Below, piece after piece: positions 48,446 to 63,932 of a DNA stretch of 64,000 bases. The notes under the pieces are model-generated. The model made no database searches and had not been told where the DNA came from. It saw only the letters and a list, made by a program, of their open reading frames with translations. Within the stretch, counting starts at the first letter, position 1, and every line of letters begins with the position of its first letter. Made by a program: the position numbers and the translations under genes. Source of the stretch: Lineus longissimus (Eukaryota > Nemertea > Pilidiophora > Heteronemertea > Lineidae); contig NC_088313.1 of assembly GCF_910592395.1 (NCBI RefSeq), positions 18,182,437 through 18,246,436 of the forward strand, written 5' to 3'.

Positions 48446-50938
48446 CGTCTCCCCCAATGATCCGAGGGGAACAACCTCAGAAGAAATATAAGAAATCTTT
48501 AGCCGTCATGTTATCAAACACGTGAGGTCGAAGAATGTCACTTGCATGGTGGTAGGCCCCTATTTGCTTACTCACAATAGGGAAGATCAGATGAAATCGT
48601 CCCTCGGCTAAATATCGTTTTAAATATTTCAAATATTGTCTTTGGGAACAAAGTAAACCATACACCACCATATACAATGAAATATAAGCCTCAGAGGGCG
48701 GAAGACGTTTACAGTGAGAAACCAAGAGACAAATTTTGAAATTGAGTCATTGCTTATAAACCGTTAGTTTTCTTACCCCGGAAACCACACCGCTTTTAGT
48801 TCAAATGAGTAAGCCGATCGAAAGTTCGAAGTTGAGGATTCTCAAGATCAGAACAGCGTGGGAGGGTATATTGTTTGAGTGAGCTACAGCTGAAGTCTTT
48901 CTTCAAGAACTGGAAAAAAATAGATCACGCTTCAAAAAATATTTTCCAACTTGGAGATGTTTGGCGAGTGTGCCAAAATGTTTGTTCCACAACTCCCTTG
49001 TGCAATCAGACAATTTACTTGCCTGGAACATAAATTTCATTTTCAAATCGGCAGGCAAACTCCTCTCGGATTTCTTTCAATATGAACTATCAAAAACGAT
49101 TTCAATTCAGTTTTGAATTCAGATTTTACCACTTTTGGAAATGGACGTTTTTATGTGAGGTTTCCGCGTCAACTGAGATAGATTCCCTGGAGATGACAAA
49201 CTGCGTGTTCGCTGAACATGACAGCAGCAAATGTCCTTTAGAATTTTACAGACTGATCTGGTGATGTGTTGCAATGATCTAGAACAATTGGATGTCAGAA
49301 CATTTTATTTCAACAATAGTCTATATTGGAGGAATACATTAAGAAATCCTATCTATAGAGTCTCAAAATAGTTCTTGCTTTCATACACTGTTGTTATTTT
49401 TTTTAAATCTGCTTTTTGGGACCCAAGAGGATTTTTCCATTTCAGTAAGCACAGCTACGCCATGATTTTTGGTAAGGATTCTTAATACTTGCTAAATGCA
49501 CCGGGCTGGATTTATTGCCGACTGGTTAATCTGATGGAATATTTCCATCACTCAGATTAAGGTCGATCAGTTACAGCCCAGTTTGGACAAATCCATATCG
49601 GCATCCAGTGCAAACGCAAACGCATGTGTGGAAATTTTTGCTATCTGGAATACGCAACAAGTCTCCGTCCGCGTGCTATTACTATAAATGCCGCTGTTGC
49701 AGGTGTCAGTCACTACGAAAAAAGGAGGAAAATGCTGAGACTTGGGTTTTAAAAAGCAGAAGCTGCAGTGGCTGACACGCAATCAATATCACTAAGAGTA
49801 AGGTGAATGGCCGTTGGTTGATGACTTCGAAGGAAAAAATTCAAACGCTGTCATATCGAAAAATACATTGACCAGCAGTTTTCAAAACTTGCCCGACTAA
49901 GATGATTGTGAAACAATCCATCATTTCTGGTCATGCTCCTTACAGCGGTCATTTCTTGAATGGGTTGGCACCATTCTCCACGTAACAAGAGTAGTAAATA
50001 ACCATCAAGTGACTCTGCACACACCATTCTCCAACCTGATTGGAATGAAACCCCACAACCTCGAATTATGCTCCCGCTGTTTTTACCACCATTGAAGCTG
50101 CGCTGGCGTAGTTACTAATTCCCTAGTTGCGTGCGTGGTACCCGGGTAATTATCTGTGGTAAATACTGACAATCATTGGTCAATCATCTTTAATCTTGCT
50201 TCTTTTTGTGATGGCTGATGGCTTACACTAAGTCCGTAATGGAGGGACAATGACAGGGGTGAGCTTGGAGAAGGTGATGGATGCTCCTGGCCTGGCGGGA
50301 CCGGCATCGCTCTAATGGACAATCATGAGTGCGGCTAGTGGTTAGGGACCTGCATGTAGTGTTACTATTACATGTCTTACTTTAGTGTTACTGGCAACTG
50401 AAGCTAGCGAGGGGTGACCGGGGGTGGGTGGGGTCGTATATTTCAGCCCCATGTACTTGCTGCTACAGTCTCAAATAATATGTTGGGAGAAAAATGCGTA
50501 CGGCAATACGGCACATTGGTTTTTTAGAGTGAATTACAGTCATTAATGCAGTGTAGAAAAAAGCATGTATTCAGTAAGGAGTAGGGGTACTTTTTTCAAA
50601 CATGACACAATGAAAGATCTTTTTTGTCAGCAGTTCTGCTTTGATCAACATCAATTTAATGGTAACCATGGCAACTCTACCAACAAAATTTACATCCGGT
50701 ACAATCAGGTCCACCATTGTTAAGAAAGTCAGACGCGATGGTATAAAAACGAAACCCATTATCATTGAGGGGAACGAAATGATGAATTGGACGCGGATGG
50801 CGTAAAAAATGTCTCGCTCAATCTTCTTCTACAATGAATGATACATTTTCGTCAATTTCGAATTCAACAAAGCCAAAATTGAGGCAATTGTCGAAATGGG
50901 TTCTTTCCTATCCCGGTGTAGAATGTTCCAGTTTTGGA

Positions 50939-51010
50939 GATTTCCCCTTATTGCTTTGAAACGCTGAAAGAGTGATACTTTTGTTTGCCCGTATTGAAAA
51001 GTCATAGCCT
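50939..51010 (-). repeat. Dispersed repeat family, copy d
   Basis: On the minus strand it reads GCTATGACTTTTCAATACGG, then CTCTTTCAGCGTTTCAAAGC and AATAAGGGGAAATCTCC, matching copies at 2085, 11727 and 36180 in block order. Confidence 0.65.
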
Positions 51011-54000
51011 TTCCAGTTCTCTCTGTTGTATGAAAACGTGGAAATATGGGGAACAAACAAAATGCTAACACCGAATTTCTGGTTTTGATGATGGAAAGCA
51101 TACACTAATTACCACACAAACCACAAATCTCTCTCTGTGCTACACGCTCACTACAATTAAGGATGGACCTTCTGCACTTCCTTGGCACAATGTGTCATGT
51201 ATAAGGTTCACAAGGACTATCATTGAATGAAAGGGAAGCAGGGGGTACATTTTCACAGTCCACAAAACTGTAGGCATATTTTGAGGGATATTTGCATGGC
51301 GGAAGTAGGCCACTTCAATACTGAGGCTTGACATCATTGAAACGTTAAAGACTGACACACGAGATTCTTGCCTCGCGCATCGCTCTCTGCGATACCACCA
51401 GCTGCAAGTCTTTGATTTGCGCGGCTGAAAACAGCTTACACCCATGGAGGAATAAAGGACATAAGAAGAGATATGATATTTTAATGCCTTGTAATGGGGT
51501 TGTTATTACATTGGTGAGTGAAGTTTTGAGGGAAGAAAGGCTGCGGCTGTCTTGTACGAGCCCGAGGTCATCATCGTCAATGAGGACAAGCACCAAAGCC
51601 AAATGTCATGATTTAGGAACTATGGATCGAAAGACACTTTGCAATGAAACTTAATGCAGTAAAACGCGAAAAATGCTGCGTGATGGCGTGATGTAAAACA
51701 AGTTGTGACAAGCATTTAGTCAAAGTGAAGGAGTCGATGTAGTTCTTTCAATTCTGACGAAATCGTCGGATCGGAAGATGTTCGCCGGATTTCTTAATGA
51801 AAGAGAAATCTGAAAAGAACCTTGGACACTGTTGGTACTTAAACTATAGCGTTGTGTTAATGTTGAAAATTCTGCCTCAATCTCAATACTATCGCATTGT
51901 AGCATTGTAAATGAACGCTACAGTTCCAATAAACTAAACGCTGATCGAACTGATTTTCTCTCCCTTGTCTTGTTTTGATAGTCAAATAATCGCTATGTCT
52001 GAACACAGATGAAATATAGCGTTCTTAATCCCTGGCAGCTTGTTTAACGAGATGTCAGATTCAGACCAGCCGATCACCACTTTCACAACACTTCATCTCA
52101 ATAACCGATATGCACTAACAGTTGCTAACTTTAAGTCCTTAGCCCTGTCGTTTCAATCAATCATCATACTATTTTAATGTCACGACTTTTATTATAGTCG
52201 ATCTTGGACAAATAGTGATGTCTTTTTTCTAAAACTTTGCGATTCTTTTAAAATATTGTATTACGGTTGATTACAATTTTTAAGTGTAGGCTGTTGTTTT
52301 TAGGAATATCGGGCTTTATCTGTATTCGAATCAATCGGGTTCTGAAGCATACAGCTCCTAGTGACAGGTAACTGAATTCATCATCGAAATGCAATGCGGG
52401 TAGTCATCAGTCCCTTATTTCATCAAAGATTTGTCCACAGGTATTTCTGAACTGGTTATCGAATACCTTGGCGCATCAGGCTAAGGAGATATGATGGCCA
52501 GCTTGATACTGCTACGTAATTATGCTAATCTATCGCAGTTACTGATGAATATCATGATGTGGTGATAGAGTTAGCAATCTTAGAGCAATATTCAATCTCT
52601 GCTAAAAGTTAGTCAATGGATAAACCAAGTTGAAAAGATACATGTTTTCTTTCGTTCTATCATTGAACAGCTATCGCAATCCGATCATCTCCGCCTCCTC
52701 GCTTTCGACTTCCAATAACAATGGCGCTTCTTGGTAATATTACTCACTCCATTAATCTCGCCCAGGGGACACCTGGGTGTGACATCCCTCGGTTTGGTGT
52801 TTTCACGAGACAGAAGAATATAAGAAGGCTCTTTAAGACAGGTGTAATGACTTGTGGTAACTCGTTAACCTCCCCTCATTACACAAAATCCAAGTAGAGA
52901 CTCGGCTGGCCACTGTGTCAATACAGTGAGGTCAAGTTTACACACACGAACGCAGCCTTCATTGTTAAGTGAGGTTGCTTCTGTAGAAACGAGGTTTTCA
53001 GCAGCCAGTCCCTTGTCATTATTTCGAACATGGATTTATGCCCTCGCTTGCAGAGGAATCGATCTTCCCCGATAAATCTCCCGCTCCTTCTCTCCAGGGG
53101 ACAACTCGCTTTCCCGAGAGGGTCGGCTACGATATTGGAAAACGTTGCGAGATAACTAGGAAAATTTCCCTTAATTTTAATCTCCCCAATTCTTCCGATA
53201 TCCAAACATTATAATCTCCTTCTTTTGACAAGTGCAGCCATTTTTCACAAGACAAGGCCAAACTCTGAGAGTTCACAGGACCATCTGTCCGTTCCCTGGG
53301 AATCAACTTCCAACGGACTCTTGCTACAAGACGAAAACCTCTAATCAATCAAGAAAGAGCTTTTACTGCTCTTTAAGATTCGATTTGTTCGAGTCTCATT
53401 GCCCGTGGCCTTAACGAACCAATACTAATCCAATCGCGTCTACAACTGCAAATGCTGCAGTTCATACGGGAGTCCTCTTGAATCAATGTCAAAATGACAT
53501 ATGCCCTCGGCCATGGATGTCATCCGAACTCTCGCTTTGTCAAACCTAACCAATAATCAGTCTCAAAAATACCCTTTTCATCCAAGACGTGACATACTGT
53601 ATGACCACCATATCACTAGACTTTGATTTGACACCTGTAGGAAATTGGCTCATTTCAAGTATTTTATTACAACAGGAATTTTGCTCATCATGCGGAGTAT
53701 ACATGTAGATGGCAATGGAACGGCCATGGAAAGGCTTCTTGTATCCGGTCATGCCATCTGAGGAAGCCGCCATCAATTTTCTCTGAATCACGTGACAATC
53801 CAGCTAGAGTCCAGGGAATCAAATCCTACCAAATGTATGCTAAATATCGTTTATAGATTCAGTATTGAAACACCTTTATTGCGCTTATTTTAGAGGAATA
53901 TCAAGGATGAAACCTTTTTACCATATTGTTTGAAAATTGGATTGGCCAGATTATATTGGTTTTTTTAAAACTATTAAGGATATCATGCATGTTGTGATGA

Positions 54001-57000
54001 CAGTCATTGTTGGTTAAAATGACAAACACAAAAACATTATCTCTTCAGAGTAACTCTTGCCATAATAACTGTGGCTCCTATAAGTGGTCATGCAGGTCTT
54101 TGAGCACGTCGCACGACCAACACAGTGGGCGGGTCGATTTCCTTCTAGTATCAGTGACGTGATGGACGATAACGGTTTCCAGAAAGAGGACCTCGAAAAC
54201 TTGACCCAGATTATGATCTTGGAAGGAGAATTCAAAAGGAAGTCTCCGATCCCCGGTCTCTGATCAACAAGTCACTTTTTAGGTATCAAGGTATCAGTAC
54301 TGGGAACAGTCAAAGGGCAATGTCCTCCATCACGTCTATGATCTGGTTCTATACATTTACCCAGGATAATGACAAATGAGCTTTGACCGCAGACAGAGCT
54401 ATTATTTTTGGTTTTGATAGACAACCACTGACTATTCCGTCATAAGGTCGGCAAAGGGAAATGATGAAGAGATCTTCAAGTGATATGACATGTCTGGTCG
54501 TAGTTTGAACACGGTCAGAATATCTGTAGTGGACATGTATCAGATAATTTCTACCGACCATTAGTTTACAGGTTGCAATTAATGAGGAGATCACACAGTG
54601 ATATGATGTGAGTCGTTGTACATGTAGGAATATAGTCCTAACAGTTTAAACATGACCAGTATTCAATTGGATTTGTGATCAGGTCGCTTACGATATAACA
54701 AATGAGCATTTCGGCATTACCAGAGATTGAAAGGGAAGAGGTGTTTCGATAAACTACTCTCACTTGTGATTAGAGTCATTCAATGTCCAGCCAGAAAATG
54801 TTGAATTTTTAAGAATATCCCAGTTGCAAATTGACATCAACCTCTTGCACCCTCATGCCTGCGGAGACCGAACCCATTACTTTCTATGCCCAGTGCAACT
54901 CTTAATTGATAATAGTCTGACTACTAATGCTCCAAGTTTATATCATTGCATGTAATGGTCACGGTCGGATCATTGGTTCAAATGCAACAATCAGTCATAA
55001 AGAACCATCAGTGAGTCGATTAAGCTGGCCTGACGGTGTCTCTCATGCACAGCTGATAGTTCCTTGTCGTCTATCAAGATGACATGACCGACATTGTGAC
55101 CAACATGCTAATTTGTTCCAAAAGCTAATAAGGCATACGCCAGATGTCAGCCTATGAAGCAATATCGTTTGCCATTCTATGCCATTTACCTCACCCATTG
55201 TTTAGAGAACACATTGCCAATGCCTATTACTCATCACCAATTGTCTGTGACTACGCCCACGCAATTCATCCTTCCCAATCGTGCTCGTGTGTCCTATGTC
55301 TTTCCTTATTCCTACTATCAATCAATCATTTTAGGATCATCACAGAGCGGACCTGTAGTTAACATGACAGTGCCCGAGCACAGCTGGTAGTTCCTACCCT
55401 TTCACCACGACGACAGGACACGACCGATATGACCGACAATGTGACATGAATAATTTCAATCTGATTCGAACTTGACGCAAGAAATCACCCACATGTCAAG
55501 ACTTGATGGGACAGCCACCATGTTTGTTATCGTTATGTCGAAGGTTTATTAAACCTGTCGAATAGCTCACAAATCCTCGCCGACCTTTCAGCTCAGGCAA
55601 AATGGACACAAATTATATCATGCAATTATATACGACTCGTGATTGTTGATATCACGATGTGTGGCTATCTCGGATATTGCTTGCAATGTCAAGAAAACAT
55701 GTTTGGAAAATACCTCAGACGCTGATATGAATTAGAACTAATGGCTGTATCCTATTCAAATAGTTGAATTTATATAAGGTAATGACAGCAGCACCTTTTC
55801 TGTTGATACAACAAGTAACCCGTGCTGCTGCCGAGAGTGAGGGCCGAGTTTATCTCTGCATGGAGGCGCGGTTCATGGTTGCTATATTACATGGTAAGTG
55901 AGATGAGAGCTCCTTACTGACAGCGTTACGAAAACCGGAACTGCCCTCAGGCGGAGGTCGGTCTAGTATTATACACCGTATCAATAACCTTTCTCCCATT
56001 CGAACTCATAAACATCCCCTTTGCCTTAAGGGATAGTGTTTTAGTGGTAGGAACATCCAGCAGGAAAACATGAGTCTCTTCCATGGCGCTGTGATAACAA
56101 TACTTTCACTTAAAGTATTATCTTGCCACGGTCTTTCATCAAAGGACAGAAAGTGCGGATGGCCGAGAAAGATGTTGGAGGTTTCGATATCCGCTTTTGA
56201 AATCCCCACCTACTTACTCCTTGCACTGGTGTAATCGTATCATGGTCATCAATTCCGTTCTCTCCAAACGGGTTTTGATACAAATAAAGCATCTATCTTG
56301 ATCCTGGCTTTATCAAATATCTCTTCTCCGGGTGGGCGATCGTTCTTCATGCTTTTGACTGAGGATATCAAAATGACGTGAACCTCCACAGGAGCTGCAG
56401 AGAATAATGTCCGTTTTTTTCTAATTTCACGCAATTGTAGCTTAGTGTAATGGTCAATGTAGATTATCTCCCCAACAATACATTTGCATACTATTCTGGA
56501 ATAGCATTTCCCTTGATAATTGGGCACATTCGGATGAGTATTGAACTCGGACAAGGGCGGCAGAGTGTGGTGTCAGGTTGGCTGCTTTCAAAGTCCCCGA
56601 CGTACTTGCGCTAACTACTGACTGTTACACGTAATTCTTTAATGTTAACTAGTAGCGCTGCTATCATCCCAAAGGCTTTCACTTATCTCTTTCTCGTATT
56701 GACAAGCATTTCCCTGCTAGACGGGGGAGTTGGCCATATCCTGTTTCTCGGTGTGATATGTCCAACTTGATAATGATGAAACACGGGGCGAGCATGATTC
56801 TAATACTAGCAAATTGTATTTGATATTCTTGGCACGGTGCTCCGAGCTAGAAGCAATAGCCCCAGCCAGCCAATCTAGTGATGTACCATGCGAACAAAAG
56901 AAGACGTATCGCTTGATCGGTCCGCCGTTGAATATGAAGAGAGCCGTGTCCAAGGCAAGGCTTCAGAACTATCAGTAGACATGCACTTTATGAATATACA

Positions 57001-57509
57001 TAACACATCATGGTGGACTTCAATCGAAATTGCATCTTCGAAAAATTCTATTTGATTTTCAATAGGTTTTGGTCAAAATTCTTAAAGGAAGCCAACCGAG
57101 CAAACCATGAGTATTAAGGAAGTCCTGATTGATCAGATTTGTCAATAAGATACTTAATGTCAAAGCGTTTTCATTAACAGTTGGTTGGTCCCCAACAATG
57201 CTGTCAGAAACGTACCACAAATAACTCTCTATAAATCATATTAGATTGTCTGGATGTGGGCTCTGCCCAGCTTCCTACCATAACGATCAGTACAGGATAT
57301 CGCTGTGACTTCAGTCAATCATAATCTATGATCGCTACGTCAGTGACCAGGAACCCCTCAGCAATTTCATCCTAGGTGGTCGGGCCGGAGCTGGATTATT
57401 GCAGTGGTTTAAAGCTTAATTTAACATTAATCTTTTAAAATAGCTTCATGTTACTTCTAGTATTCACTTGGACATATTCTCAAAATATCAAAATTTTTAG
57501 AAATTTTTA

Positions 57510-57627
57510 GCTTTAGCGGTTAAGAAACATGCCACTGTTTTTGAAACTGGACACAGACGACGACGACGGACGACGGACACTGCACTATTGTATAGACTCC
57601 GGGATCCCCTACGGTGAGCAAAAAAGG
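57510..57627 (+). mobile_element. Truncated copy of the composite repeat at 20.7-21.6 kb
   Basis: GCGGTTAAGAAACATGCCAC, a GACGACGAC-rich array, GACACTGCACTATTGTATAG and ACGGTGAGCAAAAAAGG appear in the same order as at 21505-21620. Only the right end is present. Confidence 0.75.
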
Positions 57628-60600
57628 TCGCCACACGAACAACAAATCACCTTTTGTGGTCAGTACTGTTTCCAAGTGATAAGTCTCCGGCATTACGCAT
57701 TTGGGAACAATTCATTGCTCTTTATTACTAGGTCACATTTGATTTTTTAGCTGTTCACATGATATCGTGTGGGCGAGAGTATTTTTATGTACACTCAATA
57801 ATCCTTTTTCAATTGCTCGAGTCAGTCTGGGCTGTCCATCACTGACAGCACTTCTGTTCTAAATCGTCAGGGACAATCGAGTCATCTTCTATTCGACTTC
57901 TGTACAGATTTGATAGAAAACTAGAGCACAGGTAAAATGTGCCAAAACAGTACTGTGTAAGTAACAAATAAAACATTGTTCTTGACTTACATATGTCCCT
58001 ACTAAATTGTACATTGTTTGTGGTATTGCACATCATTAAACAGTATTGGCCGTCTATCACGTTTTTTTAAAGACGCCAGATAAGGATGGGGACAGTATAT
58101 CTTTAAGCAAGTATGCAAGAACGTCATCACGATCTTTGTATCGTGGTCCATCGTCGGTGCCAGCACGGATTTCTATACACAATAGTATATAACATAATAC
58201 ATCGTGTATAAAATTCCGTGGTGCCATTGAATCTTAATTTGCCACTAAAACAAAATTGCTGTCATGGATACCCGCCTAAAGCACCCATGATGTTGTCATT
58301 CTTCATCAAGAAATCCTTCTCTTTCTGTCGCCATGCCCGAGAGTCTGTCAAGCATCAGATTAAAAAGATGAATTCGTAATAATCTGCTTAGTCATTATAA
58401 TCTTTGCATCATTCGATGTGAAATGCAATGAATTGCAAAAACAACGTTGAAAAACTTTGAATCGTGAACAGTGTGGGTTTTACTGAAATTTCACATCGTT
58501 GAGAAGATTTTAATTCTACTCCGACAATCACCATGAGCTTACTACACTGCACGCTGAGGATTTCCTTCAAATGGTTTCACTTGACGCCAATATTTTTTGT
58601 GGACTCAAAATACCATGAGGGTCGGGGTAGTGGAACTAGATGTGAAAGTAAAGTCTATCACTCAGAATTCTTGAATAGTGACGCCTAACGAAGACGCATA
58701 CATGTGTAACATGAAAGGTAATACCCAGCATATCTCCACACCCACATTTATTGCTTTGGCATCAATCATCTCTAAGTTTTGCCTCATAGTTTCACCGCAG
58801 GATGACGCTTCATATATCGGAGAACGGATAAAGCTCAGCAAAGCACAAAAATGTGATAATACTGCCACAAACGAAGCGATAAAATAATGAATATTGGCTA
58901 TTGAAAGCGCAACTTCCCATCTGCAGCGTCTCACTGCTGTGATTTTATCAGAGTTTTTGTTGGCAACCTGCGGCGTGTTTTCAAAAGCAACATGAGTTTC
59001 GTATGCATGATTAGATGAAATGTGACAATACCAAAAGGGACCCAAATTATCGATGACCAAATGAAATCTAATACATGTATGTGAGGATTTTCTTCTGTAA
59101 TTTTTCAGGATGACATATAGCTTGACTTGCTATTAATTGTTGACTAACTATTTTTTAAGATGGCCGCAAATGGGAAGGTGTTATTGAATGTCTCACGAAT
59201 GATCAACAAGTTGATATTCAAGCTTTTGAGAACATTACGGTATCTGCATGTCCATACGTATGATGCTTCAGATCCATTCCATTGATGTGCCACCGCCACC
59301 TTAGGCCATCCATTAGCTCTCACTTTTTCATTTTTTTAAATTTCGACTCGAGAAATGTCACGGTGGAATGATTACATAGAAAAGTTTGGATATACATGTA
59401 TTGCAAAGGCAGCAATACAGGTTCGAATGTACATGTTTTCATAGTGCGTATTATGACTGGTAAATATACGAGAGGCTTATGCACGTCCCATTGTACTCTC
59501 AGTTACTGGGTACAAAAATGCTAACCGCTGTGCTGTAGTTACCAAAGGAAATTATGTTTCCGATGAACAGCAGTCTATTACATGGTATAAACCAAAAAAA
59601 CAACCAGTAAAAAGGAGATGAAGTATCACGTGCATGACAAACTGTTAAAAGGTAACAAGATGCAGAATCGTTGTCAGTTTGGATGAAGCAATGGCAAGGT
59701 TGCTGGGTCAGCCTGTTAACACTGCAGCGCTCTCATTGCCGGCTCTCTTTATGATATATAGGAATCAGTGAACGTTTGCAGCTTGTCCACTCGTGCGACC
59801 CGATTGAGCGGGGACAGATACCAAACCACGGGAGTACCAAATGATGTATATGAAGCCATCGTTATTGATGCAATCACGGGAAAAAAGTCACATGTACTTT
59901 GTATTGGTTCATAGGAATTCTCAAGACACTACTTGACGCATGGTTACATGTACCAATACAGCATGGAAATTAACCTCGTCTATATCAACTACATAATTTC
60001 CGGTGACCAGGCCGCAGACACCCCTCAAGCAAATCAATTAAGGCATCGTCTTGGTGATGTCTCGGAAGAGCGCTCATCTCTAAGAGGCTACCAGAGTCAC
60101 AGAGATGACCAGGCTTTTGGAACCTCTCCGACATCGGTAACGCTTGCCGTGAGTTACCAATAAACGTAAACTGACTCTCAATATCACAAGCGGTGGAGAT
60201 TCATCCGCCTAGCAGGATTTCCAGCCAAGAGTTCCGCCCTGCTATGCCTTATCAAAGCCAACAAAGTTTTGGGAGTGATGATGTTGCTTCATTTTGAGCA
60301 GAAAAAAGTCAGAAAAAAATATTTGGACTTTTCTGAATGAAAAATATGCATCAGTTGTTGGCTTACAAAACAGAAGACAACAAACATGGTCGCTAGATTT
60401 AACCTATTGCCCCCAGGACACATATTATTTATCAGAAAAATACAGTCGTTTATTAATAATCCCGTGAGGCCAATGTTTCATCCACAGGTCAACGGTGTTG
60501 TTAGCTCTAAAGATTTGAACAGCGATGCTTATGCACATTAACACGCTTGGTCGTTGTTGATATTTGCAATTCTATGATATTTTCACCAGTAAGTCTCGCT

Positions 60601-62150
60601 AGGACATTGAAGGAAGGAAGTTAGCCAGAGACTTAAGGAGCCTTAGGGATATAAAACTTTCATGGATTGTGCTCCATGAGTATATAACATAACTAAAAGG
60701 AAGAACTAAGAGAAATAAGTTCCCGTTCAACGCAAAGTGGTAAATGCCCCGGAGGAGCATAGACGAAATCAACTCGGCCTTACAAAGCTCGGACCAAATT
60801 GGTCGGGGCCTCACAAACAATGTCGTTACCTAGCAAATCACACAACTATTTCAAGGGGACCGGCGAATTTCCGACATAGGCCATGGACAACATCTGATAT
60901 CGATCTATGATAAAGATATAATCAAAAGTGCTTTCTTCGCTCGGTAGCTCTTCAAATTGCAAATGTTGCATGAAGTATTCCCTCCAATAGCTTTCAACGA
61001 CGGAACCACAAAATCGCGTGATGTAGAAAAAAATAGGCAGTTATTATTGTAAACTCAGACAGACGAGGTGGCTTGCACTTTGTAGTGACTTGCACTTTAT
61101 GGTTACGTGCACTCTGTTTTGATCAAAACACTGTGTCTGTCACAATGTTACTTCCATAACTTCCGCTAAACTACCACACCCTATCAAAAGAGGTATGTTT
61201 CTCAATGGTACTCTAATAGTTAAAAAAGGAATGGCATTGAGCCGAGTCTTCTACGCTTGCTTGCAGTAACGAATGTAACAGTTGCAAGAATTGAGCCGCA
61301 ATGATATGAAGATTGCAATGAATAAGTGATCGAGCGAGGCTGCCTTAGCTGCCAAGCAATGAATCGAGAAAGTAATACGACGCCGAAGATTTAATAACTC
61401 GGATATATACCGAGATAAATCATATTACAGAAGCCATATTAAAATACTATTGATTTCAATCGTATCTATATTCAAATGGCTATTGTCATGTTATGAGGAT
61501 CTCCGTTACAAATTCCCGATGCCGGACAGAATCTATCAAGCAAGACTGTTACTGGTTAATACGATCAGATGTCTCTTTAAGCTGCAGCGGTAGACGTTGA
61601 TGATAGCTCCCTTTGTGACCACGATTGGTGCTTGGTTGAGTTTTGGCAAGCAGACATGCTTCTTTTATTAAATGAAGCATAACCTAAATGATACCGGCCG
61701 CGACTGGCAGAGACTGCTTTTAGTTTACAAAGACCATTAAACATGTTATATAGAATTGCTCATCTCCCTAGCCGCATTTGTCGTTCGAATGAGGATTGAG
61801 TAACCAATCTTATCTTAAAATCACGTGACGTGGCCACAGGCTTGCTCCATTACGGCCATGATACTAAAACCAAACTATTTTATCACGGTGGCACGATTTA
61901 TCTGGAATGGACTCTGCAAGCAACTAACAACGACACTTCTGTGTGGACGGAGCACATTATCGCATCCTTCGTGTTTAAGATCAACTCATCAACTCGTTTA
62001 TTGATAACCATTGCAGGATCGTTCGTGTGACTTTGTGTCAATCACGGCTGTTTACACCCGGCCGTATCGTCTGCGCATCAACAGTGCCCGATGACGATAA
62101 TTGTGATTAATCATGGCGTAGTTGGGCGGTGGGTCGTGGCCAGAAGGAGC

Positions 62151-62174
62151 ACTCACTCACTCACGCACTCACTC
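62151..62174 (+). repeat. (ACTC)n microsatellite
   Basis: About six ACTC units with one ACGC interruption. Confidence 0.85.
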
Positions 62175-63916
62175 CTGCACCTACACATTCTACGTCAACT
62201 GTGCCACTACATCCCTCCAGGCATCAGGGTCCTGAGCCGTCTGTGTCAACACCTCCAGGAGGAACGCCGTACGGCAAGTCCTGATTGCTGCATTTTTCCT
62301 AACTGAAAATGTTGGAGTATGTCATTTCAACATGGGATCAATTTAAAACCAGCACGACAAGGAACCCACGGACATATGATGGACACGACGGTACAAAGGG
62401 TCTGCAGACTCCTTGCAGGCGACCGTGACGGAACCAACACGATGTCAATGACTTAGTGAAAGGTTGGGGAGAAGCAAATACTCATTTCAGCGCCAACTTT
62501 AACCACCCCAGCCACACGTATACATACCTGATGCTTGGAACTGTCGCCAATATAAAAGTGGGAAATAACTCTCATTTTGTGAAGCGCTGGTTGTGGGTGG
62601 TTTCCCCCATGGACGGATGCTATTTAGTTGTCATGACTGACGGTTGATTTGAGGGGCATGGCGAAGAAGTGCAAAGCAAATGTGGGATGACCACTCTTGA
62701 GAAGGTTGCAGGCAGTTGAGGTAATAGTGGGCAAAAGGTAACGATAATTGTCGACTCGTGCATTCACAAGTAACATTCTAGTCACAGAACGGTTAAATGA
62801 TATGAGGGGAGTGTTTGGTCGATTGCTGCAATTGATCAACCAATTACTGTTTACATGGTCACTTATCGATCGACTTATTGACGCGCTCTACGTCCTGGAC
62901 AGAACACACATGATAATCGATTGCGAGTGTTACTTGACTCGGAGTGCTGGTTACCGATTCTTAATCAATTCCTCTCAGACTGGTTTGAGAGGACCTGCTG
63001 GTTGTTGGCATTGACACTACCTTATTCATGGTACCAGTTTTCCTTCACACCAAATCGATCCAGACATACGCTCACAGTTACAGACGCCAAGCCATATCTA
63101 TTGCGATTCCCAGGATAGGTCAAAGAAGGAAGAACAATGAATTCAGAGAAACAAAGAGTGAATGCGTCTATGACTTTTCTTTGTCTACAGCCCCAGCGTA
63201 ACGAGACACTTTTCACAGCCCTATCTGACCATCACGTCTGATTACATCTTCCCAAGCAAAGACCGATGGCTTTCTTCTTTTTAGAGTCAAAACTTTTATT
63301 TCTGAGAGTGCATATAGCTTTTATTTTTCTTTCTTACACACTGGTCTCATTTTTCTTCTTTTCATCGCTGAGCTTATTACCTCTGGAGTTAATGCAGCGC
63401 CCACGTGCTCCAATTTCCGAGAACTTCGTGTCGGATAGAAAGGACTATTCGGGATCATGCTTGACATACAGGCGTGCCGATATTTCCTTGAGTTCTTTCG
63501 TAGTTTACATCTCCTACACAAAAGGGTTGTTTCGTGCTTTAACCGTACAATGTATTTGGTATGTCTGTTTGTTTATTTTATATCAGCCAAGTTGTGCCTG
63601 TTAGCTTTGTGCCCCCGAGTGCAGACTTTCTTGCCATTTTACGATACAACAATCAGTAGGCGCACGCTTTTTGTATACATGTACTTACGTTTTGGTACTT
63701 TTTTTGACCGGATAATTACTTCTTTTTGCCTAGGGTCGCTATTGTAAGCTGATGGTGCTTTTAAAAAAAAACATCTACATTTCATACAGTTGTTTCGTGC
63801 ATGGTTAAATGCTGAAGTGATAGAGTGGCTTGCTCCGAAAACTTCCCACAAACCAATTATATAGGCCCGCGCCAGATTCCGCCTGCCTTCCATTCGTTTA
63901 AACTATCTCTACATTT

Positions 63917-63932
63917 AAAAAAAAAAAAAAAA
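63917..63932 (+). repeat. 16-base A homopolymer
   Basis: An uninterrupted run of A. It could be the tail of a retroposed element, but no element body is recognisable upstream. Confidence 0.75.

Noticed and set aside
58662-59060. 132-codon minus-strand ORF with hydrophobic stretches
   Set aside because: Hydrophobic runs resemble a membrane protein, but there is no recognisable motif, no neighbouring exon and no signal of conservation.
63266-63604. 112-codon plus-strand ORF
   Set aside because: The apparent hydrophobic start is due to T-rich sequence; no motif.
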